Of a stretch of 64,000 bases of DNA, positions 43,957-51,151 are shown one piece after another (position 1 is the stretch's first letter; the number at the start of each line of letters is the position of its first letter). Location: NCBI GenBank assembly GCA_049322335.1, contig JBMORL010000036.1, forward strand, positions 62,001-126,000. Reading direction: 5' to 3'. The DNA is from JBMORL01 sp049322335 (GTDB lineage: Bacteria > Bacteroidota > Bacteroidia > Flavobacteriales_D > UBA2798). Below the pieces are notes generated by a model. It did not search any database, was not told the DNA's origin, and saw nothing but the letters and a program-made list of their open reading frames with translations. A program made the translations under genes and the position numbers.

Positions 43957-44604
43957 TCACTTTTCTTTCTCCATATACTTATCAATCATAAAATGTCCCG
44001 CATAAATAAGCGGGGTAAGAGCAACAGCGATCATTAGTTTTACCACATAACCGGTGGCCGCCATGTTTACATAATCCGCAAAAGTCACTTTTCCTGTCAG
44101 CCAGAAACCGATACCGGCTACAATAAATGTATCAATGAGTTGTGAAATAGCAGTAGATCCCGTAGCGCGTAACCACAACATTTTATTCCCGGTTTTATTT
44201 TTAAAAAAGCTGAATACTGACACATCCACCAGCTGTGCTACCAAAAACGCAATGATGCTTCCTATAATAATGGCACTGCTTTGCCCGAATACAGATTGAA
44301 ACGCTTCATCCTTTACCGGTGAAATCTCACTGGCGGGAATCTGCATACACAAAAACAAAACTCCAAACATAAAAACGATGAGTGCAGCCGTGAACCAGGA
44401 TATTTTTCTTACTCCTTCTTTTCCGTAATACTCGTTGATTAAATCGGTAGTAAGAAAAACCACCGGCCAGGGAAGAATGCCCACGCTCATCACAAACGGG
44501 CCGATCTCAAATAATTTCCCTCCAATGGCTTCTGCTATCACCGCATTGGTGATAAAAATTCCCGAGAGGATGAAAAAAATGAGTTCGCGTTTGGTGGAGA
44601 ACAT
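43957..44604 (-). CDS. queuosine precursor transporter (YhhQ/VUT family)
   Basis: 215 residues, about six membrane segments. Imports preQ0/preQ1 for making queuosine in tRNA. Marks are the N-terminal LSGIFITNAVIAEAIGGKLF, VFLTTDLINEYYGKEGVRK (conserved D-x2-NE-YG) near 50-70, AQLVDVSVFSFFKNKT near 115, and WLRATGSTAISQLIDTFIV near 143-160. No que genes lie beside it. Single gene. Confidence 0.88.
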   Translation of the reverse strand: MFSTKRELIFFILSGIFITNAVIAEAIGGKLFEIGPFVMSVGILPWPVVFLTTDLINEYYGKEGVRKISWFTAALIVFMFGVLFLCMQIPASEISPVKDEAFQSVFGQSSAIIIGSIIAFLVAQLVDVSVFSFFKNKTGNKMLWLRATGSTAISQLIDTFIVAGIGFWLTGKVTFADYVNMAATGYVVKLMIAVALTPLIYAGHFMIDKYMEKEK

Positions 44605-44675
44605 TTTAAGTTGGCGGGTTGAGAAAGTTATTAAGTTTAGAAAGTTTGACTTAACCGAAGTTTAAAGAATAACAT

Positions 44676-46217
44676 TTACACCGCAAGCAATTTCTTCAAA
44701 CTCACTTTTCCGTCAATGATGGAAGAAAGCTTTTCGATGCTCACTCTTTCCTGCATCATACTGTCGCGTTCCCGAATGGTAACGGTATTGTCTTTTAATG
44801 TATCGTGATCCACTGTAATGCAATAAGGCGTTCCTATGGCATCCTGCCTTCTGTATCTTTTTCCAATGGAATCTCCCTCATCATACTGACAGATGTAATC
44901 CATCTTCAGTGTATCAAATATTTTTCTTCCGATTTCAGGCAAGCCATCTTTTTTTACCAGCGGCAACACAGCTGCTTTCACCGGTGCCAGCGCAGGAGGA
45001 ATTCGTAATACCACTCTTTCCGTTCCATCATCTAATTTTTCATTCACATACGAATTGGAAAGCACAGCCAGGAACATCCGGTCAAGACCTATAGAAGTTT
45101 CGATGACATAAGGAACATACGACTGGTTCAATTCAGGATCGAAATATTTAATATTTTTCCCGGAAAATTTTTCGTGGCTGGAAAGATCGAAGTCGGTACG
45201 TGAGTGAATACCTTCCAGTTCCTTGAATCCCATCGGGAAATTAAATTCAATATCACAGGCCGCGTTGGCGTAGTGTGCCAATTTGATGTGATCGTGGAAA
45301 CGGTAATTTTCATTTCCCATTCCCAGCGACTGATGCCACTTTATTCTTGTTTCTTTCCAGTAGTTGTACCATTCCATTTCTGTTCCCGGGCGAACGAAAA
45401 ACTGCATTTCCATTTGTTCGAATTCGCGCATACGGAAAATAAATTGCCGCGCTACAATTTCATTGCGGAAAGCTTTTCCAGTTTGTGCAATCCCGAATGG
45501 AATTTTCATTCTTCCTGTTTTCTGCACATTCAGAAAATTCACAAAAATTCCCTGCGCGGTTTCGGGACGTAAATAAATTTTTGCCGCATCTCCCGCCACA
45601 CTTCCCAATTCGGTAGAGAACATCAAATTAAATTGACGCACTTCGGTCCAGTTGCGTGTTCCGGAAACAGGACAAACAATTTCAAGATCAACGATAAGCT
45701 GGCGCAGCGCTTCGAGATCGCCTTTTTCCAGCGAATCGCGCATACGGTCTTCGATGGATTTTATTTTTTCGTTGTTGCGGAGAATATTTGGATTAGTGGT
45801 TACAAAAAGTGCTTCTTCAAAACTTCCCCCGAATTTTTTTGCCGCTTTTTCAATTTCCTTTGCGTTTTTCTGGCGAATTTTTTCAATATGTTCTTCAATC
45901 AGAACATCAGCCCGGTATCTTTTTTTAGAATCTTTATTATCGATCAGCGGATCGTTAAAAGCATCCACGTGTCCGGATGCTTTCCAGGTGGTGGGATGCA
46001 TAAAAATAGCCGCATCGATACCCACAATATTTTCGTGCATCTGCACCATGCTTTTCCACCAGTATTGGCGGATATTGTTTTTGAGTTCTGCTCCCAGTTG
46101 TCCGTAGTCGTAAGTGGCCGAAAGCCCGTCATAAATTTCGCTGCTGGGAAACACGAAACCGTATTCTTTGCAATGGCTGATGATGTCTTTTAGTTTGTCT
46201 TCCTGTTGTGTACTCAT
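44676..46217 (-). CDS. glyS: glycyl-tRNA synthetase
   Basis: Class II synthetase of the single-chain alpha-2 type (as in Gram-positives and eukaryotes), 513 residues. It begins with the family KLKDIISHCKEYGFVFPSSEIYDGL, motif 2 lies in FGIAQTGKAFRNEIVARQFIFRMREFEQMEMQFF near 240-275, motif 3 in IETSIGLDRMFLA near 360, followed by an anticodon-binding domain (about 400-513). Its ATG lies six bases beyond a -7 box, so the mRNA is probably leaderless. Confidence 0.96.
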   Translation of the reverse strand: MSTQQEDKLKDIISHCKEYGFVFPSSEIYDGLSATYDYGQLGAELKNNIRQYWWKSMVQMHENIVGIDAAIFMHPTTWKASGHVDAFNDPLIDNKDSKKRYRADVLIEEHIEKIRQKNAKEIEKAAKKFGGSFEEALFVTTNPNILRNNEKIKSIEDRMRDSLEKGDLEALRQLIVDLEIVCPVSGTRNWTEVRQFNLMFSTELGSVAGDAAKIYLRPETAQGIFVNFLNVQKTGRMKIPFGIAQTGKAFRNEIVARQFIFRMREFEQMEMQFFVRPGTEMEWYNYWKETRIKWHQSLGMGNENYRFHDHIKLAHYANAACDIEFNFPMGFKELEGIHSRTDFDLSSHEKFSGKNIKYFDPELNQSYVPYVIETSIGLDRMFLAVLSNSYVNEKLDDGTERVVLRIPPALAPVKAAVLPLVKKDGLPEIGRKIFDTLKMDYICQYDEGDSIGKRYRRQDAIGTPYCITVDHDTLKDNTVTIRERDSMMQERVSIEKLSSIIDGKVSLKKLLAV

Positions 46218-46222
46218 GGGGG

Positions 46223-46230
46223 CAAAGGTA
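46223..46230 (-). promoter_or_regulatory. -7 promoter box of glyS
   Basis: Minus-strand TACCTTTG, full match, with only five bases between it and the ATG at 46217; expected transcription start coincides with the A of ATG. Confidence 0.6.
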
Positions 46231-46235
46231 GGAAA

Positions 46236-46270
46236 GGTTTGAGATGTAGGATTTGAGATTTGAGATTTTC
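46236..46270. repeat. seven-base-phased repeat, locus 2
   Basis: Five heptamers in perfect register: GGTTTGA, GATGTAG, GATTTGA, GATTTGA, GATTTTC. It lies between the glyS promoter and a terminator. Confidence 0.85.
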
Positions 46271-46276
46271 TGAAAT

Positions 46277-46302
46277 AAAAAAGGCAGCTTTCACTGCCTT
46301 TT
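46277..46302 (-). terminator. terminator of the four-helix membrane protein gene
   Basis: Stem AAAAGGCAG/CTGCCTTTT with a short loop; TTTTTTATTT follows on the minus strand. Confidence 0.85.
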
Positions 46303-46321
46303 ATTTATTGACCAACAGAAA

Positions 46322-46759
46322 TTATTTTTTCTTATTCACCATTGCCATCACCTGTTCTTCGAACATGACGAAAACAGCACAAAGCAATGACACCCACATT
46401 CCGATTCCGGCATTCACATTGGCACCAAACGGGCCTTCCATCAGGAACTGGTAACGCAGCCAAAAAAATGCAGTAGCGGCAAGTAATGTGATCTTCGCAA
46501 TTTTTACATTTTGCGCTGATGCTGATTTATGGCCAGGTTGTAACATGGCAAACTCCAGGAAACCTGCTGCAATGGGAATAAGCCAGAGTAAAATATCTAT
46601 TCCGTCAAATTCTTTCGCAATTTGAATTCCGGAAACACCATCAGATTGGGAAATACCCATCATACTAATGCTAACTACTGCATAATCCAGTGCTAAAAAA
46701 CAGATTAATAGTAAACTTACCGCAATAAAAGCCGGCTTTTTAAAAAATTCGTTATTCAT
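46322..46759 (-). CDS. unknown four-helix membrane protein
   Basis: 145 residues with four hydrophobic segments (about 9-35, 52-72, 87-105 and 115-140) and few charges between; inner-membrane location is likely. A short acidic loop (about 36-52) and a closing Lys cluster suggest cytoplasmic C-terminus. No family recognised and the neighbours (glyS, pgk) give no clue. Stands alone with its own terminator. Confidence 0.65.
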   Translation of the reverse strand: MNNEFFKKPAFIAVSLLLICFLALDYAVVSISMMGISQSDGVSGIQIAKEFDGIDILLWLIPIAAGFLEFAMLQPGHKSASAQNVKIAKITLLAATAFFWLRYQFLMEGPFGANVNAGIGMWVSLLCAVFVMFEEQVMAMVNKKK

Positions 46760-46876
46760 AGTTTTAGTTTTTTGGTTGAATGAAATTACCCTGAATTTTC
46801 ACTTATAGGCAAATGAAAATCAAAAAGTTATTAAAAACTACGGGTTGAAATCAGTAAGACCAAATCTGGCCAGGGG

Positions 46877-48070
46877 TCAGGCTTTATTCACCGCTTCCAC
46901 TCCCGGCAAAGTTCCGCTTTCAATATATTCCAGCAATGCGCCACCACCTGTGGAAACATAACTTACTTTTTCCGCGAAATGGTATTTGTTGATGGCCGCT
47001 ACCGAATCGCCTCCGCCAATAAGAGAATAGGCTCCATTAGCCGTTGCATTCACGATAGCTTCAGCCACTGTTTTGGTTCCGCTTTCGAAATTACTCATCT
47101 CAAAAACTCCCATCGGGCCGTTCCATAAAATCGTTTTTGAATCGGAGATCACTTCGGCATACATTTTTTCGGTGGCATCGCCAATGTCCAGCCCCATCCA
47201 TCCATCAGGAATGGATTTTATTTTGCAGATCTGGCGGTTGGCATCGTTACTGAAATTATCCGCACAAACCGAATCAATAGGCAAATGAATTTTTACTCCT
47301 GTTTTTTCTGCTTCTTTCAGAATATGCAAAGCTGTTTCCAGGCGATCTTCCTCTACCAGCGATTTGCCGATATTTCCTCCCTGCGCTTTAATGAAAGTAA
47401 AAGCCATTCCACCGCCAATGATGATGTGATCGGCTTTTTTCATCAGTTGTTCGAGAATTAAAATCTTATCCGACACTTTTGCTCCGCCCATCACCGCTGT
47501 AAATGGTTTTTGCGCATTGTTCAGCACTTTGTCAATGGAAGAAAGCTCACCCGCCATCACGTATCCAAACACTTTTGCCTTTGGAAAAAATTCAGCGATC
47601 ACTGCTGTGGAAGCATGTGCCCGGTGTGCGGTTCCAAACGCATCATTTACATACACATCACCATGTACGGAAAGTTTTTTCGCAAATTCCCTGTCGCCTT
47701 TTTCTTCTTCCCTGTAAAAACGAAGGTTTTCCAGCAACAGTACTTCACCGGGTTTCAGTGAAGATGAAAGTTTACCGGCTTCTTCACCAATACAATCTCC
47801 CGAAAATTTTACGTTTGTCCCCAACGCGTTAGAAAGATATGCGGTAAGATGTTTCAATGAAAATTTTTCTTCGGGACCATTCTTTGGGCGGCCCAGGTGC
47901 GACATCAATACCACGCTTCCGCCATCTTTCACTATTTTTTTTATCGTTGGAACAGCCGCCTTTATCCTTGTATCATCTGTAATTTCAAATGTATCATTGA
48001 GGGGTACATTAAAATCGACACGTATCAGTGCGCGTTTGCCGGAAAAGGAAAGGGTGTCAACGGTTTTCAT
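46877..48070 (-). CDS. pgk: phosphoglycerate kinase
   Basis: Makes ATP and 3-phosphoglycerate from 1,3-bisphosphoglycerate in glycolysis. 397 residues from the ATG at 48070; an upstream in-frame ATG at 48142 would place 24 non-homologous residues across the promoter. Family marks are RALIRVDFNVPLND near 15, LMSHLGRPK near 55, VYVNDAFGTAHRAHAS near 160, GGAKVSDK near 205 and the nucleotide loop GGGDSVAA near 365. Divergent from holB. Confidence 0.97.
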   Translation of the reverse strand: MKTVDTLSFSGKRALIRVDFNVPLNDTFEITDDTRIKAAVPTIKKIVKDGGSVVLMSHLGRPKNGPEEKFSLKHLTAYLSNALGTNVKFSGDCIGEEAGKLSSSLKPGEVLLLENLRFYREEEKGDREFAKKLSVHGDVYVNDAFGTAHRAHASTAVIAEFFPKAKVFGYVMAGELSSIDKVLNNAQKPFTAVMGGAKVSDKILILEQLMKKADHIIIGGGMAFTFIKAQGGNIGKSLVEEDRLETALHILKEAEKTGVKIHLPIDSVCADNFSNDANRQICKIKSIPDGWMGLDIGDATEKMYAEVISDSKTILWNGPMGVFEMSNFESGTKTVAEAIVNATANGAYSLIGGGDSVAAINKYHFAEKVSYVSTGGGALLEYIESGTLPGVEAVNKA

Positions 48071-48089
48071 GAAAGAATTTTTTCGGGGA

Positions 48090-48097
48090 CAAAGATA
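48090..48097 (-). promoter_or_regulatory. -7 promoter box of pgk
   Basis: Minus-strand TATCTTTG, full match to TAnnTTTG, 19 bases before the pgk ATG. Confidence 0.6.
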
Positions 48098-48152
48098 AAA
48101 TTTCCCGATGGACGATCTTCTTTTTTTTGACTTTACCCACACCGATTTTTAT

Positions 48153-48160
48153 TACTTTTG
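48153..48160 (+). promoter_or_regulatory. -7 promoter box of holB
   Basis: TACTTTTG lies four bases before the ATG at 48165; a TTTTTTG (-33 element) ends 23 bases upstream. This is the most complete promoter of the window and again implies a leaderless mRNA. Confidence 0.65.
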
Positions 48161-48164
48161 GCCC

Positions 48165-49298
48165 ATGTTGTTCCATGCCATTACCGGCCAGCAAAGCACA
48201 AAAGACCGATTGATACGTTCCGTTAAGGAAAACAGGGTGAGTCACGCGCAGTTATTCCTGGGCCCTGAGGGTTGCGGAAGTTTGCCACTGGCTCTCGCCT
48301 ACGCTACTTTCCTGCTATGCAGTAACAAACAGGAGAACGATGCCTGCGGAACCTGTTCCTCCTGCCAGAAAGTCGCCAAACTCGAGCATCCCGACCTTCA
48401 TTTTTCCTTTCCCATTGTGAAAGAACGTAAAGTAGAGAAAAGTGATGATGTGATTACAGAATTCAGAAAAGCGGTGATCGGACAACCTTACCTCAATCTC
48501 AAACACTGGTATTCTTCGCTGGAGGCAGAAGCCAAATCAGGAATTATTCCCGATGCCGAAGCCGGAAATATCATTCACAAACTCAATTACAAATCCTACG
48601 AGGGAGAATACAAAATTCTAATTATGTGGATGGCTGAGCTGATGAATACCACTGCTGCCAATCACCTGCTTAAAATCATTGAGGAACCGCCTGATAATAC
48701 GGTTTTCATTCTCATTGCCGAAAACCAGGAAAATATTCTTCCTACCATTTTGTCGCGCACACAAATTATTAAAATTCCTGCTATTGATGATGCGGACGTA
48801 AAAGCTGCATTACTCCAAAATTATGGCGCTTCAGAAGAGCTGGCCGAAAATATTACCCTGCTTTCGGAAGGCAATATGTGGTCGGCTATATCAATGGCGT
48901 TGCAACTGGATGATTCAGGCTATAATCTCCAGACATTCCGCAAATGGATGCTGCTTTGCCATAAGAAAAACATCAGCGGCCTGATGGATTGGGCAGATGA
49001 AATGGCTAAAATGAACCGCGAGCAACAACGGGGATTCCTTCAATATGGACTTCACATTTTCAGGCAATGTATAATTGGCCCGTATACCGACAACGAATTA
49101 CAGCGCGTAAGTGAAGAAGAACGCGATTTCGTTGGTAAATTTTCTGCTTTTGTTCATGGCTATAATATCATTGATCTCCATGAAGAATTCAACCGTTCGC
49201 ATTACTATATCGAACGGAATGCCAACCCCAAACTGGTATTTCTCAACCTTTCGTTCAAGGTCACTTCCCTGATGTTTCCCAAGGCAAAAACTGCCTGA
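48165..49298 (+). CDS. holB: DNA polymerase III subunit delta'
   Basis: Clamp-loader subunit. 377 residues from the ATG at 48165, where the family sequence LFHAITGQQSTKDRL begins; an earlier frame-open ATG at 48108 lies in the promoter. The phosphate-binding loop is degenerate (GPEGCGSL with Ser for the usual Lys), as expected for delta', which does not bind ATP. A four-Cys zinc module is present (CGTCSSC with the Cys about ten residues before). LKIIEEPPDNTVFILIAEN near 170-190 is the sensor-1 region with the SRC-like motif changed to SRT. Confidence 0.92.
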   Translation: MLFHAITGQQSTKDRLIRSVKENRVSHAQLFLGPEGCGSLPLALAYATFLLCSNKQENDACGTCSSCQKVAKLEHPDLHFSFPIVKERKVEKSDDVITEFRKAVIGQPYLNLKHWYSSLEAEAKSGIIPDAEAGNIIHKLNYKSYEGEYKILIMWMAELMNTTAANHLLKIIEEPPDNTVFILIAENQENILPTILSRTQIIKIPAIDDADVKAALLQNYGASEELAENITLLSEGNMWSAISMALQLDDSGYNLQTFRKWMLLCHKKNISGLMDWADEMAKMNREQQRGFLQYGLHIFRQCIIGPYTDNELQRVSEEERDFVGKFSAFVHGYNIIDLHEEFNRSHYYIERNANPKLVFLNLSFKVTSLMFPKAKTA

Positions 49299-49363
49299 TT
49301 TCCACGAAAAATCAACCGTTTCCCCCAAATGAAAAAGGATGGCTGCCGATTGGCGGAGAATGC

Positions 49364-49371
49364 TAACTTTG
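49364..49371 (+). promoter_or_regulatory. -7 promoter box of ricT-gldH-PBP1A
   Basis: TAACTTTG, full match to TAnnTTTG, 19 bases before the ATG at 49391. Confidence 0.55.
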
Positions 49372-49390
49372 TGGGTTAAATTATACGTGT

Positions 49391-50677
49391 ATGGCTTGTG
49401 CCAGTTGTTCGAATAAAAAAGGTGGTGTACCGGGCGGTTGCCAGAATAAAGGCCTCTGTGTTTCCGGTGGTTGTAGCAAGCTGGAGGTTCATGACTGGTT
49501 ATCAGACATAGAATTACCCGGAGGCCTCGCCCCCTATGATATTGTAGAAGTACGTTTTAAAAACGGAAGAAAACTTTTTTACCGCAACGTTCATAAAATT
49601 CCGCTTTACACCGGTGATGTGGTAGCTGTGGAAGCGAGTCCGGGTTATGATGTGGGTGTGGTAACTATTACGGGAGAACTTGTGCGGCTGCAGATGAAAA
49701 AAAGAGAAATTGCAGAAGACTCTACCGATATCCGCAAAATATACCGCAAGGCCAAACCCGAAGACATTGACAAATGGCGCGAATCCCGCGGACTGGAAGA
49801 AGAAACCATGCACCGTGCGAGAAAGATGGCATTGAACCTCGGACTGGAAATGAAGATCAGTGATGTGGAATACCAGGGAGATAAAACCAAAGCTACTTTT
49901 TATTACACCGCAGAAGGAAGAGTGGATTTCCGCGAATTGATAAAAGTAATGGCGGAGCAATTCAAGATAAGAGTGGAGATGAGACAAATCGGTGCCCGGC
50001 AGGAATCATCGCGCCTGGGAGGAATTGGTTCGTGCGGAAGAGAATTGTGTTGTTCGACATGGCTGACCGATTTCCGTTCGGTTTCCACAGGCGCAGCACG
50101 CTACCAGCAGCTTTCACTCAATCCGCAAAAACTCGCTGGACAATGCGGGAAATTAAAATGCTGTTTGAATTATGAGCTGGATATGTATGTGGAAGCCTAT
50201 AAAGAGTTTCCCGAAAGCAATATCAAACTGCAAACCAAAAAAGGAAATGCCATTCACCAGAAAACCGACATTTTTAAAAAAATGATGTGGTATTCCATCG
50301 AGGGTGAACTGATGAGTGATTTTATTGGATTAAAAATCGACCGCGTAAAAGAAATTATCGCTTTAAACAAAAAAGGAGTGATAGTGGATGACCTCAATGG
50401 CTTTAAGGAATTTGTTCCGGTACAGAAAGAAATCGGCTATGAAAATGTGGTGGGACAGGATTCGCTTACCCGATTCGATGATAAAAACAAAAACCGTCAT
50501 AAAGGAGGACATCATCACAAAGGCGGGCAAGGAAAAGGACAACACCACAAAGGCGGTGGACAGCATAAAAATCAGGGCGGACAAAACAAAGGCAGTGGTG
50601 GCGGACACCACAAGGGAAATCACCCCAACCGCAACCGCAATAACCAGCAGGGAAATAAAAATCATCCGAAAAAATAA
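49391..50677 (+). CDS. ricT: PSP1-domain protein RicT (YaaT) with His/Gly-rich tail
   Basis: 428 residues. PSP1 proteins (YaaT/RicT in Bacillus) belong to an Fe-S complex affecting RNA processing. The Cys-rich start (MACASCSNKKGGVPGGCQNKGLC) is usual in Bacteroidetes members; the conserved core shows CGRELCCSTWLTDF near 220 and CGKLKCCLNYELDMY near 255. The last 55 residues (from about 372) are almost only His, Gly, Lys, Asn and Gln, with HHHKGG-type repeats, a likely metal- or RNA-binding low-complexity tail. First of ricT-gldH-PBP1A; the gldH ATG follows its stop directly. Confidence 0.9.
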   Translation: MACASCSNKKGGVPGGCQNKGLCVSGGCSKLEVHDWLSDIELPGGLAPYDIVEVRFKNGRKLFYRNVHKIPLYTGDVVAVEASPGYDVGVVTITGELVRLQMKKREIAEDSTDIRKIYRKAKPEDIDKWRESRGLEEETMHRARKMALNLGLEMKISDVEYQGDKTKATFYYTAEGRVDFRELIKVMAEQFKIRVEMRQIGARQESSRLGGIGSCGRELCCSTWLTDFRSVSTGAARYQQLSLNPQKLAGQCGKLKCCLNYELDMYVEAYKEFPESNIKLQTKKGNAIHQKTDIFKKMMWYSIEGELMSDFIGLKIDRVKEIIALNKKGVIVDDLNGFKEFVPVQKEIGYENVVGQDSLTRFDDKNKNRHKGGHHHKGGQGKGQHHKGGGQHKNQGGQNKGSGGGHHKGNHPNRNRNNQQGNKNHPKK

Positions 50678-51151
50678 ATGCGGATCAGCAGTGCCATAAC
50701 CGTTATGATGGTGGGAATTGTTTTACTTTCTTCCTGCGGATCATCTCCCTATTTCGAAGAAAACAAAACCATCGAAAACCATACATGGAATTATAACGAT
50801 CCGGCTGTTTTCGAAGTAGAAATTGACGATACCGTTTCAGCTTTCGATTTTTTTCTCAACCTGCGTGTTACCAAATCGTATGAATTCAGCAATATTTATG
50901 TTTTTTTCACCACCGATTTACCTGACGGACACCAAACCCGCGATACGGTAGAAAGTGTATTGGCCGGCCCTGACGGCACGTGGCTGGGAAAAGTATCGGG
51001 CGGACTGGTAGAAAACAAAATTCTGTTTAAACACAACAAACGTTTTCCTATGGCGGGAAAATATACATTCACCATCGAACAGGCTATGCGCGGAGAAGAA
51101 CTGAATGAAGTAGCTGATGTTGGCCTGCGGCTGGAAAAACTGAAAAGATAA
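50678..51151 (+). CDS. gldH: gliding motility lipoprotein GldH
   Basis: 157-residue lipoprotein: signal peptide with lipobox LLSSC (Cys20). GldH is needed for gliding in Flavobacterium. The body fits the family: FEENKTIENHTWNYNDPAVFEVEIDDT, then YEFSNIYVFFTTDLPDGHQTRDTVE near 65-90 and GKYTFTIEQAMR near 125. Presence with porV supports a working T9SS, though gliding itself does not follow. Its stop overlaps the PBP1A ATG by one base. Confidence 0.9.
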   Translation: MRISSAITVMMVGIVLLSSCGSSPYFEENKTIENHTWNYNDPAVFEVEIDDTVSAFDFFLNLRVTKSYEFSNIYVFFTTDLPDGHQTRDTVESVLAGPDGTWLGKVSGGLVENKILFKHNKRFPMAGKYTFTIEQAMRGEELNEVADVGLRLEKLKR

